Assembly: GCF_019279795.1 (NCBI RefSeq)
Contig: NC_056748.1
Span: forward strand, 614,890,741 to 614,954,740
Reading direction: 5' to 3'
From: Protopterus annectens
Lineage: Eukaryota; Chordata; Ceratodontiformes; Protopteridae
DNA: 64,000 bases
Positions 24,378 through 35,380 of this stretch are shown here, piece after piece. Position 1 is the stretch's first letter; each line of letters starts with the position of its first letter. A program made the translations under genes and the position numbers. A model generated the notes under the pieces. It was not told where the DNA came from. It saw nothing but the letters and a program-made list of their open reading frames with translations, and did not search any database.

Positions 24378-24931
24378 GTGTAAGAAAAAAGGATGAACGT
24401 GCCACCTCTTGCTCTCAAATATTTAAATAACTGAAACACTCTTAGTACAAACCGCAGTTTAGGTGGAAGCTTGGCAGCTCTTACAAGAACTGTTGAGCTG
24501 TTACAAACAGCAGTCTAAATTGAAGCTTGCTAAAACACTCGATACAAACAGCAGTTAGAGTGGAAGTTTGCTGGCTCTTACAAGAACTGTTGGGCTGGTA
24601 AGAACAGCTGAAGCACTCTTGATATAAACAGCAGTTTAAGTTGAAGCTTGCTAGCTCTTACAGGAACTGTTGAGCTGTTAAAAACAGCTAAAGCACTCTT
24701 GATACAAACAGCGATCTAAGTAGGAGCTTCCCAGCTCTAATTAGACTGTTAAAAACTCTTTATTATATAAAACAAATAGTAAAACAAACAGTAAAATACA
24801 GGATAAACACTTTCAATTAAACTTAACCTTCTTCAGATCCTGTTAGAAGTAAGAAAAACTTCCTTTTTATATGCAAAGCAGTTGCCACTCCCATTCTGAA
24901 GACATAATTCCTTAAAGTGAAAGCTTAGATT
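24378..24931 (-). repeat. PLE1 pseudo-LTR, 5' side
   Basis: Direct repeat of 21069-21726 with about four of the 80-bp internal units. The hammerhead-like core recurs at 24811-24838 (minus strand). The two pLTRs differ at scattered bases and in unit number, so the insertion is not recent. Confidence 0.88.
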
Positions 24932-25061
24932 GTATATATTCCACACCAATGGGATAAATGAATTACTACTAATCTTATTTAATGCTTCTTCCTACTGGAC
25001 TGGGGAGACCTCTACACCTTTCTCTATGCTCCATCCTAATCTAAGTATCTCCATCACATGT

Positions 25062-27165
25062 TCATAGGTTCATAGGTAGGTACTAGGCTATTGGCCCTAG
25101 GGCCCATATAAGCCTAGCCAAAAAGTTACCCTGGCTTTTGCCATCCAAGAAAATTATTTTCCTGTGCCCCTGTTGAGCAGAGCCACAGAGGTGATCCCCA
25201 GGGTGAATTTCCTATTTCCCATCCAATCATCAAGGGTTTTTTTGAAGAGTGCTAATGAAGAGCTTTGTTTGATATAGATAGGTAATTTGTTCCAGAGTAT
25301 GGGAAGTCTCTGGGACAGGAATCTATCCCTCCAGCATGTTCTGTTTATTGTGATGACAAGGTTTAGGTCCCTAGAGTGTGTAGCGATTGGGATTTCTTTA
25401 AGTGGAGCATGTCCAACAGCTCTGGGTATGACATAGCTTTGTATGTTAGACAAAGATCTCCTCTGAATAGGCGATATGCGATGGAGTAAAGCTGGAGTTT
25501 TTTGAGACGGTCTGCGTAGGGCATCTGTTTGAGGCCAGTAATCCTCTTTGTGAGGTATTTCTGTGGCCTTTCCAGTTGTTGTAGATGTCTTGCGAGGTAC
25601 ATACAAAAAGGGGCATTGTACTCTGTAATGGGTCTGCTGAGTGATGAGTAGAGGGGAACAATGACCTCTTTTTTCCTAGATGAGAAACCTTTTGTGATGA
25701 GGTGTGCCATGTAGAAGGATTTCTTGACTACTGTGGAGATGTGATTATCAAAGGAGAGACTACTGTCCACCTGTGTCCCAAGGTCTCTTATCACACTTTC
25801 AGTGTTAAGTAGACTACCACCTATATGGTAGCACATGGGTAAAGAGTTTTTACCAAAGGGGATGACAATGCACTTTATGGCATTGTGCTTGAGGCCATGA
25901 CTTTGACACCAGACATCTGTCTCAGTGAGGCCCTTTTGTAGGATTTCCACATCGTTAGGAGTTTTGATTATAGCTCCTAGTTTGCAGTCATCTGAGAATT
26001 TCATTAGCCAAGGACCTTCTGTGTTAGCCTGTACTTCAGAGAAGTAGATACCAAACAGGAGAGGACCCAGGAATGAACCCTGTGGTACTCCACTTGTCAC
26101 TGGTCTGAAGTCAGATTTGGAGTCTATTACTTTCACAGTGTGGGTTCTGTCAGTAAGCCAGTTGGCAACCCATCTTGTGACATAGGGATTTATACTTAGT
26201 TTAGTGAATTTATCTATAAATCCAGAGTGGGTGATGGTGTCGAAAGCCTTGGCAAGATCTAGATAGGCTGTGTGAACCATCTTACCCTTGTCTACGGCTT
26301 TGGTGACTGCTTCAAAGAAGTCTATCAGGTTTAGGAGACATGATCTGCCTTTTACAAACCAGAAATGGGTGAGGCCCAGAGTTTGGAGATTACCAATGTC
26401 TTTGTTTATAAGTTCCATGATGATACATTCCATGGCCTTGCAGACCAGGTCGTTAGGCTAATGGGACTGTAGTTCCTGGGGTCCATGGTGGCTTCCCCTT
26501 TGTGGAGTGGGATAGCTGTCACTGTGCACCATTCAGTGGGCACAAAGCCTGAGGTAAGGCTATGATTGAACATGGTGCTTAGGTGGGGTGCCATTTCATT
26601 CTGTAGTTCATGTAGAACGCAGCCTGGGGTGTTGTCAGGTCCCATGGATGCTGTGTACTTGGCTTTAGAGAGTGTGCTTTTTACCTGTGCAGCCATGATT
26701 ACAGGAACTTTGCATTCTTCCAGTATAGATATGGGCCCTTTAGGGGGTGAGACGAGGGTAAAGTTAGCACTGACCCTATCTGCCAGGATGTTGGCATTAT
26801 CAGTTGGTTCTGTATATTTAGTGCCATTGTGCTGTAGCTCAGAGCAGATCTGAGTGTTGCCATTGAGATTCTTGGCATAGCTATAGAATGCTTTGTGGCT
26901 GTCTTTAGAATCAATGGCAGTTTTGTTTTCATAACTAGCTTTGGAGGATTTTATGAGGGATCTCAGCTTCTTATTGATGCTGACCTGGGAGTTCCTCCAA
27001 TCATGGGATTTTACTCTTTTTTGCAACAGTTTCTTTCTTCTGTTGTAGAGTTTGTTTATGGCAGGGGACCACCAGATTGGCTTCCTTTTTTTTTTTTTTT
27101 GGAGGCTAGCATATTGGTTCTGTTAGGGATAGCATGATCCATGCACTTGTCTAAGTAATTATAAA
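25062..27165 (-). mobile_element. CR1 LINE, 5'-truncated (copy A)
   Basis: The 3' end at 25062 carries the octamer tail ('gttcataggttcataggt'), which on the minus strand is repeated CTATGAAC. An octameric 3' repeat is a CR1 hallmark. The body encodes the RT half of ORF2 and breaks off near 27165. A T-run at 27087-27104 interrupts the coding region. It is more diverged from copies B and C than those are from each other. Confidence 0.9.
25154..27080 (-). pseudogene. CR1 ORF2 reverse transcriptase part (copy A)
   Basis: Segment 27026-26406 has the linker and RT start ('ASMGPDNTPGCVLHELQ', 'TAIPLHKGEATMDPRNYSPI'). Segment 26433-25363 holds the core RT motifs 'AYLDLAKAFDTITHS' and 'SGVPQGSFLGPLLFGIYF'. 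The catalytic box reads KFSDDCKLG, so both aspartates are kept. Then comes 'ARHLQQLERPQKYLTKRI'. The C-terminus is in a third frame (25606-25154): 'CWRDRFLSQRLPILWNKLP'. At least two frameshifts separate the parts, and the endonuclease and ORF1 are missing. Confidence 0.88.
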
Positions 27166-28560
27166 TTGTTTATTCACAATTTTGCAAAACTTCCCATATC
27201 TAGGGTCTGCCTTTCCTGCTTCAACATTAACCTGACTCCATACTTTTAAAGCGATGTTTAGTATGTATATAAACAACCCTCTTGGATGAGATAGCTCTTA
27301 ATGCTCACCTTTAGCTGACTAAAACTCAACTGTTCTGAATTTGGCAGGTCACACTGTACTTTGAAGTGCTCTCAGAACAGGGAACACCATTTATGCCCCT
27401 CTTCACAGGTCGAATCAAAATTTATTTTTCAGTTCCCTAACACCACATTTTTCCACTCTGACTGCAGAATTGCTCTAAATACCAACCTTATGACATTTTT
27501 AATGTGGTTCCTTTTTATTCTACATATTTTTCAAAACTCTCTGGGAAATCTCTCCATTGTACATTTCCAAGATGCTCTTTCCTATTTGTCTCCCTGATTT
27601 ACTAGACCTCATCAGTGTCTTTCTTATCATGTTTATTCCCTCTTAGAGATTTAAAAATAACTGATGTATATAAGAAAAAATATGGCATGCTCCATTCTCC
27701 TAGTATCTTTCTGAGTTTAAGTAGCTTCTCCTAACTAATCTTGCTGTCTCCACCCAACCATAACAAACTTATCACAATGTGCTTGAAGTTTGTGCAGCCA
27801 CTCGTTGTATTCCAAAGGTAAGTTTATAAACACAGTAAGGGTCTTGCTAAGTATTAAAAGCTGAAAGACATTGATGTGTCTAGCCAGTTTAATAACCTTA
27901 TTATTTCATGCCATCAGAAGATTGGAGATGTGATGAAACAGAACAGGATAATTTGTCCTAACCATGTCTCCCCATGTTTCCTATGCCCACTGTTCTATGC
28001 ACAAAGTCAGTGTTTTAATCTAGTTTCATTTATAGCCCAATTCTGATTTAGGCTTTCAAAGAAATTGAAAACCCAGGTAAGATAAAATCCATCATATCTT
28101 TTGTTAACACACAAACACATGCGAAAGTAATAACACTTTCAATTCCCTTGCTGTCTTATTCAAAAAAAAAACCCTCTAACTCTATAGGTGAATACCTTAA
28201 TGGCCAAAAGGAACAATCTGGGTATGAGGAAGTGCTTTGTTTTGTTCCTGTTCGTGCCTCTTGCCTAGATTTGTTTGCTTGCTATTAGCAATAAGTTTTG
28301 TTCCCATAAGGAAATCTAACCTACTCCATGAGGTGTGCCCAACTTTTTATTTCTGTGAATATCTAAAATCAAAATTTATACTCCAAAAAACTGAAAATGT
28401 TTATGGTATAAAAAATAGCATTGATATTTATTTGTATATTAGTGCCTTTTCTATGAACTATCTCATCATAAACCAAATATTTCCACAGGTCATCTGTTCA
28501 CAAACCCATTTTGTGCCCTCCCATCAAGATTTTGGCTAGCAGCCTATGAACTAAACCCTA
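27166..28560. other. intron sequence, no gene recognised
   Basis: AT-rich and pyrimidine-rich on the plus strand. No supported coding frame. Confidence 0.4.
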
Positions 28561-31140
28561 GCTAATAACTATCTGAGCTAATTAAAAAAAAAAATGGCAA
28601 TAATTCTTTGCATTTGATTTATCTTGTTTTGACTTTGGAATAAGTACCACTCTTGCTCTACTAGCAAAAGCCTGGGAATACCCCTACCCCCCACATTTCA
28701 TTAATAGTTCATCACAGCTGCTGTAACACCCCCTTACTCACTGTCTAAAAGAACTACTAAATCCATTTTTTCCTGGGGTCTCACCTCTTTTCAGTCTCCT
28801 CACTGCCTCTTTAGTGCCTACAAAACTCTTTCATTACAACCTTTTTTTCTAAATCCATTGCTGTACCCCTGTTTAAGTTTCCACCTTTCTATATGGTAGC
28901 TTCTTTTCTTTTATTTGGGGTGGAGCTTCCTAAGACTTTTTATTAGGTATATACATCCTTATAAAAAAATTTCATAACCCTGAAAATGTCCAGGCCATCA
29001 TATACCAAATTTCCCTCAGCATTCCTGAGTAAGACAGTCAGACTCTAGCTTCCTGTCCTTCAGGTTTCACACCAGGAGTCTTCATCGTACCTCTCCTTGG
29101 ACCCACCAAAAAGTGCCTCATGTCATCCTTCCTTCCTTTTTCTACTTGTGTAGTATGTAGGTCTGCAATCTTCATCTTCAAATTACGACTTTTGATATAC
29201 CTTTCCTGTTACTCCTTTATGGTGTCCCATTGTTCTTCCAAATGTTGCAGCCTTTGTATCTGACACTCCCATTTCATTATAAATGCTTGTTCTATTCTCC
29301 CCAATATACTTCCTTCAACATTTATGTATTTTAGGACATACATAAAGGCACCATACCGCTGAGCATTCTTTGCTTCCTCTTCCTTTAGGTTACAAGACAC
29401 AACACATCTATATACTTTACCTTCTGTTCTGATAAAGCAATAATTAATCTTTCCATTTCCATGATTTGTTTTTCACTTCCAACCCTATATGATTCATGAT
29501 CATGTTATCATGAATATTATGGCCTGATAAATACCTGTCTCTAGTACTGTTTTTATTTTTATACAACTTCTGACAGCATAACTCCTCTTGCCAAAATTCA
29601 CATCAGGCTCCTTTCTTGAGCTTCATTTTTCCCTAAAAATGTAAGCTTTAGGGTCCCTGCACCACACTTCCACCCACCCTCAATGCTTTCTGACATGAAC
29701 AACACATTTCAGTTCTTCTGTTTGACTCTGAAATTCTAAACATCCTGTCAAACACATAATGTATAGTGACATTAAATTCCCCTCTAACTCTAAAAGCTTC
29801 GGTGGGATGTTCCACTCCCACTAGTTCATAAACATATGGAAGAAATTGAAATGATCTGAGTTGGGGCCATAAACACAGCCTAGATTCTGTTCTCTGTCCC
29901 CAGTCATCACCTCCACAATCACACATCTACCAGTATCAGCATATTTTGCAAATGTTACTGTATGTAGTACCCCTTTCACAGAGCTAACACTTAAAATGCC
30001 TTGTTAGTTTAACTTCCTGAAGAATAGTGATTTTTTTTTGTGCCCAACCAGTTAATATTTTGTTGCCTCTTTTATGGGGTAGCATACATCCTCTGCCATT
30101 CTGTGACAAAAGTATTAAACATCCCCTTTCATGAATTCCCTCCTTTTGGCACAGTCTTCCATGGGCTGGGTCTGTAGTAGATACTTGGCACTTCAGGTTT
30201 GCTCCTGGTTCCAAAAGCCTAGGAAGAACCTAAGGATTTGACAAGTCTATAACCAACATGGTACCTTCCTGTTGTTCAAAAATCTTACTACTGCTTCCTC
30301 ATCTACTGCCTTCCATTCGTCCTCCACTATTTTTCAATAACTCTACCTTTGCTAAATATGAGGCAGCAAATCCATGCGCCTACAACAGCACCAATCCTCT
30401 AACTCACAGTTGAAATGTAATTACAGATAGCACTAAGAAATAGCAGCAGCCCACTCCCTATACACCAGACTATTTTACATGTCAACACAACCTGAAATAA
30501 ATAATAATTTCTCCCACAATTGCTGAACATATGGAAGAAAAACACATTTTTCAAATAACAGATATGATATGGCATGAATACTCCACAGTTTCCCTCTAAC
30601 AATGTGTTTTCAAACTCCCACCACAGTTCATACACTTTTTCAATGTGATTATAATGGTAATAAAAAAAAACTTGTAATTTCTTACAATTACCATACACTT
30701 TCTGCCTTCTCCCACTGTATGCATAACCACCGAACAAAACTGTTTTATTCATATTAATAAAATTGCATACAAGGAGTGTGGGAACTTTAGTGTAAGGTCA
30801 TCAGATTCTCTACATTGGTATTCCAATAAGTTATCAAAATTGAAATTTCAAAAAACCAAACTCTGCTGATATCTCCATACTGCCCTTTCCCCATGTGTTC
30901 CCTGCTGGATTAAAACTATTCAGCCATCTAGTTTTCAAAATTCAGCCCAACCGTCTGCAGAAATATAAAATGCTTACCAAAGAAAAGAACCCTGCACTAT
31001 ACAAAGCAAATGTTTCCTCCTGTTGTCCACAGAAATTGCAAGCCCAAAAGCAATGGGTTACCTCTCTCTGTGTATTCTCTCCTGATGTAGCAAGCCATCT
31101 ATGTAAGACTCCAAATACATTTCAAGGGTGTTAAAATTAA
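28560..31140 (-). mobile_element. possible decayed L1/Tx1-type LINE remnants
   Basis: The plus strand is pyrimidine-rich, so the minus strand is purine-rich like L1-group coding strands. The minus strand near 28930-29010 reads 'GNLVYDGLDIFRVMKFFYKD', like the endonuclease-RT linker of L1/Tx1 elements. Near 31030 it reads 'THCFWACNFC', like the C-terminal zinc-knuckle of that group. The order of these two pieces does not fit one element, so at least two remnants or a rearrangement would be needed. Stops are frequent. Confidence 0.3.
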
Positions 31141-31444
31141 GTCTGTATTCAACCAAACAATTTAATGAAAAACAACAATGCCATTTCCTGCTGCTCATTT
31201 GAAAAAAAAAACATATGACACCAAATGTAAATAGGCTAGGGCAGTGTTCATCTGTCTAACCAACTGCAGATTTTATTCAGAGAGTGTGTGCACTATATGG
31301 TATAGGGTTTATAGTCTCTGCACATTGATATCCAACATAAAATCTATGAGTCACCTTATACACCAGGCCCATCCTTGGAGAACGAAATAAATGCTTAAAC
31401 AATAATGAGTGACTGGATGAATGAACAAAGATGTGTGCGCGCTT

Positions 31445-31446
<2 letters not shown>
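31141..31446. other. intron sequence, nothing recognised
   Basis: No domain or repeat family recognised. Confidence 0.4.

Positions 31447-31504
<58 letters not shown>
31447..31504. repeat. (CA)n microsatellite
   Basis: About 29 uninterrupted dinucleotide units. Confidence 0.98.
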
Positions 31505-31507
<3 letters not shown>

Positions 31508-33320
31508 GGGACACTGCTCCCTTTGGACCAAATGTCCTATCAAATACTGGACTTTTGTTCATCTGGTCTGCAGATGTTAAACATATATAACATATACAGG
31601 AGAATGCAAACCTGTTCTGCTCAGTTTACACTACTCATAAACCTAACCAACATAAGCTTCAGATAGGAGCCTGAACATGTTGTCAGAGAATGAGATAATA
31701 TTAACCAAATCATTGGCTATTATAATTATAGGGTTGCTAATGTTTATGAAGAAAGTACATTAAATTGTTTAATTTATCTTAACTTTAGCCATCCCCACAC
31801 TGGCGATGTCTCTTTCTGCTTGAGGTATACACATACAACAGCTACTTGCTCTCTGCCTCAAGTAATCCTGTCAAACCACAATTTTCATTTTGAAGCCAAA
31901 ACTGAATATGTCTGCCCACCATCAGGGAGATGTTTTCTCTTTGTTTCAATGGCTTGAACATAATCATGGTCTCTCTGGCTGCTCCTGTGCAGACAAATGC
32001 TTTATTTCTTCATCTCTGGTATAGTCAGAATTGACTGGAACATTCACATTTTACACAGGCACTCCTTCATGCCTCAGGGTCACTTAGATATTCACTCTTG
32101 TTTGCTCCCTCTTTTGTGTGCAAAGATGTATCCAAATCCTCCATCTGTTACCACCAAATCCAGGAACACTCCATGTCTTTTTCCTCTTCTCCCTCTGGCA
32201 AATTAGATACTTCCACTGCTGTGGACAGAGGGTGGCCTTTAGAACCTGGCTTAGATTTCAGTGAGAAAGCTTGAGCTTCTTGGACTCAATGAAAGCACTT
32301 CCTTAGGTCATCATCTGCTACTATCAGTGAAGCCAGATAAACAGTCAGTTTCACAACAAGTATCTTAAGCTCATAAGTTCTATTCTCAATATGGAGAATG
32401 CTTTTCACTGTTTATATGACTCATGGGAAAATGTCAGGCATTCTTATCAGTCCTGCATCAACTTTGATTCCAAACAACAGGTGTTGTTAAATAACCATTC
32501 TTTAACAGTGAAAAATTGCAGCTTAGAAGCCACTTACATAGGGCTTATAGCAGGCAGCCTTTCATCCCTATTCTATGTATCTGATTTACTTGCCAGTCCA
32601 TACAGACATGGGCATTCACAGCAGGTAATATTTAATTTGAAGAAAATAATGCAAATCAGTATCAACAATATTTTGTAAGATACCTGTAAAACAGATGTTT
32701 CTCTCCATGGAGCAGTGCTCTGTATCATTCATCTTGCTCTTTCGTTCATTCAATGCATCCAGTTTTTGGCTGTTGCCTCGAGATGACAGAAGACTACTTC
32801 TTAATGGCATTATGATCCATCTCAGATGCAGGTTGTGAGAGTTCTTCCTGCTTACACTTCAGACACGATTGCAGTCTCTTTGTTTCCAAAGCCAAACTCT
32901 CCAAAGTGTCATTATTTTTTCCAGAATTGCTCTGTTACTTAGCATATCAGACCCACTCCCTCCAGGGATCCCCTGCTCACTCACTTCAGTTATTATGTTT
33001 ATAAGTTTTATAGACAGATTTCTAAAGCTCAAAAGAAATTCAGGAAAATTGGTCTTGCATGTTGTTCTCCAAGCCTTGTCCCATATCTATTTATGTCTAA
33101 ATGTGACCTACTGTTCACCCCTTCTCTCGCCATACTCATGCATACTAACATTAGCCATGCCTCTGCCCCTAACCCTATATATTAATTTACAAAAACACCT
33201 TTCCTTAGCAGTGCCACTATACGTGACACTCAGGCACACACATGCACCATCAAATACTCTTACCACTCTTATTACAGCATCTAGTCCCTAACCTGGATCT
33301 TAAATGTAATCCTAATCCTA
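31505..33320. other. intron sequence; one short coding-like segment
   Basis: Mostly unrecognised. On the minus strand at about 32925-32795, a frame preceded by 'gctaagtaacag' reads 'SGKNNDTLESLALETKRLQ' and then 'SCLKCKQEELSQ', ending at a TAG. It looks coding-like (possible coiled coil, one CxxC) but has no recognisable family, and I do not call it an exon. Confidence 0.35.
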
Positions 33321-33325
33321 AACAC

Positions 33326-33398
<73 letters not shown>
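33321..33398. repeat. (CA)n microsatellite
   Basis: About 39 units with one CG interruption near 33330. Confidence 0.98.
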
Positions 33399-33399
<1 letters not shown>

Positions 33400-33948
33400 C
33401 ATAAAACCTATTCTAATAGCCATCCTGTACACAAATCCTACCTTGAAAACACTTTCACCATGTCCCACTTACCTTACCAAGAAATATTCAAAGTTCTTCA
33501 GTTTGAGTAAAAGTACTCAACATCTGTACAATTTGACAAACTTACCCACCTGATCACATATATTCACCCCCCCACTCCACCTCAGTAGTACGCGCTAACC
33601 CTAAGACTAACCTGTCCCTAACCCTAACGTGCATCTTTACTTTAAAAATGCCTATCCTATAACACTGCACAAGGCAGCTCAGACACTCACCACACACATA
33701 CATACGTTAAATGTATCTCCTAACCTTACCTTAATCCTAAACACTCATGATCTCATACACACACAATCTATCACCTAACTATTACTCCTACCCTAACCCA
33801 CATACACCCCTAGTATACATCCCACTTACCTTTTTCAGCAAAGCAATCATTCTGTGAAGCATCCATTTGATAAACTGGACGTTCGCACAAACTACCCTGT
33901 ACTTGTGTCTGTCGACCAAACACGACACTCTCTCTATATATGTAAATA
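33399..33948. other. CCTAAC-rich unique sequence
   Basis: Several scattered CCCTAA-like words (for example around 33594-33628). They are too irregular to be an interstitial telomere block. No gene seen. Confidence 0.4.

Positions 33949-34016
<68 letters not shown>
33949..34016. repeat. (TG)n(TA)n compound microsatellite
   Basis: A TG run of about 18 bp passes into a TA run of about 48 bp, followed by T-rich sequence and then the truncated RTE. It is probably the left part of one array also seen at 35344-35378 and 37646-37904. Confidence 0.97.
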
Positions 34017-34019
<3 letters not shown>

Positions 34020-34049
34020 TTATTTTTTATATTTTTATATTTTTATTTT

Positions 34050-35341
34050 GGTTTTACGAATAAGGGTGATGAGCCAAGCTGTAGTAACTGCAGAGGGATT
34101 AAACTGATCAGTCACAGCATGAAGTTATGGGAAAGAGTAGTGGAAGCTAGGTTAAGAAGGGAGGTGATGATTAGTGATCAGCAGTATGGTTTCATGCCAG
34201 GAAAGAGCACTACAGATGCGATGTTTGCTCTGAGAGTGTTGATGGAGAAGTACAGAGAAGGTCAGGAGGAGTTGCATTGTGTCTTTGTGGATTTAGAGAA
34301 AGCATATGACAGGGTGCCTAGAGAGGAGTTGTGGTATTGTATGAGGAAGTCGGGAGTGTCAGAGAAGTATGTAAGTGTGGTACAGGATATGTACGAGGGT
34401 AGTGTGACAGCGGTGAGGTCTGCGGTAGGAGTGACAGATGCGTTTAATGTGGAGGTGGGATTACATCAAGGATCAGCTCTGAGCCCTTTCTTATTTGCAA
34501 TGGTGATGGACAGTTTGACAGACGAGATCAGACAGGAGTCCCCGTGAACTATGATGTTTGCAGATGACTTTGTGATCTGTAGTGAGAGTAGAGAACAGGT
34601 GGAGGAGACCCTGGAGAGGTGGAGATATGCTCTAGAGAGAAGAGGAATGAAGGTCAGCAGGACTAAGACAGAATATATGTGTGTGAATGAGAGGGAGGAT
34701 AGAGGAATGGTGAGGATGCAGGGAGTAGAGGTGGCAAAGGTGGATGAGTTTAAGTACTTGGGATCAACAGTTCAGAGTAGTGGTGAGTGTGGAAGAGAGG
34801 TGAAGAAGAGATTACAGGCAGGATGGAGTGGGTGGATAAGAGTGTCAGGAGTGATTTGTGACAGACGAGTACCAGTAGGAGTGAAAGGGAAGGTCTACAA
34901 GAGGGCAGTGAGACAAGCTATGTTATATGCGTTGGAGACAGTGGCACTGACAAAAACGTAGGAGTCAGAACTTGACTTGGCAGAGATGAAGATGTTAAGA
35001 TTTGCACTGGGTGTGACGAGGATGGACAGGATTAGGAATAAGTATATTAGAGGGTCAGCCCAGGTCGGAATGTTTGGAGACAAAGCCAGAGAGGCAAGAT
35101 TACGTTGGTATGGACATGTGCTGAGGAGGGATGCAGAGTATATTGGGAAAAATATGCTAAGGATGATGCTGCCAGGTAACAGGAAAATAGGGAGGCCTAA
35201 GATAAGGTTTATGGATGTGGTGAGAGAGGACATGCAGGTGGTTGGTGTGACAGAGCAAGATGCAGAGGACAGGAAGAAATGAAAACAGTTGATCTGCTGT
35301 GGCGACCCCTAATGGGAGTAGACGAAAGAAGAAGAAAAAGA

Positions 35342-35343
<2 letters not shown>
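34050..35343 (+). mobile_element. RTE LINE, 5'-truncated
   Basis: It begins at the RT ('gaataagggtgatg') and runs to the RTE 3' end 'gtggcgacccctaatggg', followed by (GAA)n-like 'agaagaagaaaaagaag'. It is colinear with 49275-50560 of the fuller RTE copy and very similar over its length. It lies between two TA runs, so it inserted in, or next to, a dinucleotide array. Confidence 0.93.
34062..35282 (+). pseudogene. RTE reverse transcriptase fragment with three nonsense codons
   Basis: One continuous frame carries '[20 protein letters not shown]', '[20 protein letters not shown]', '[15 protein letters not shown]' and the catalytic box 'MMFADDFVICS'. The C-terminal block 'LRWYGHVLRRDAEYI' follows. 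In-frame stops lie at 34545-34547 (TGA), 34959-34961 (TAG) and 35280-35282 (TGA). The other RTE copy has TGG, CAG and TGG at the aligned codons. No frameshift was seen, so decay is by substitutions only. Confidence 0.92.

Positions 35344-35378
<35 letters not shown>
35344..35378. repeat. (TA)n microsatellite between RTE and CR1
   Basis: About 17 TA units sit exactly between the RTE tail and the CR1 octamer tail. Confidence 0.97.

Positions 35379-35380
<2 letters not shown>

Larger units (their letters stand above)
21069..24931 (-). mobile_element. Penelope-like element with direct pseudo-LTRs, internally deleted (PLE1)
   Basis: Two direct repeats (21069-21726 and 24378-24931) flank a minus-strand coding region with PLE N-terminal, RT N-terminal, thumb and GIY-YIG parts. 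Direct terminal repeats of this kind (pLTRs) are a known PLE feature. Between about 22690 and 22480 the protein jumps from the fingers region ('DFFEVSHPTVLSIY') to the thumb ('KKDY.RQRANIANT'). The whole RT palm with its catalytic aspartates is therefore missing. The copy is an internally deleted derivative of about 3.9 kb. Confidence 0.88.

Noticed and set aside
32616-33060. Possible host exon on the minus strand
   Set aside because: The coding-like phrase needs a weak acceptor, ends at TAG with no donor, and the adjoining frame is shifted. It was kept only as a remark.
33592-33628. CCCTAA-like words suggesting an interstitial telomere
   Set aside because: Only a few irregular copies are present, mixed with other sequence.
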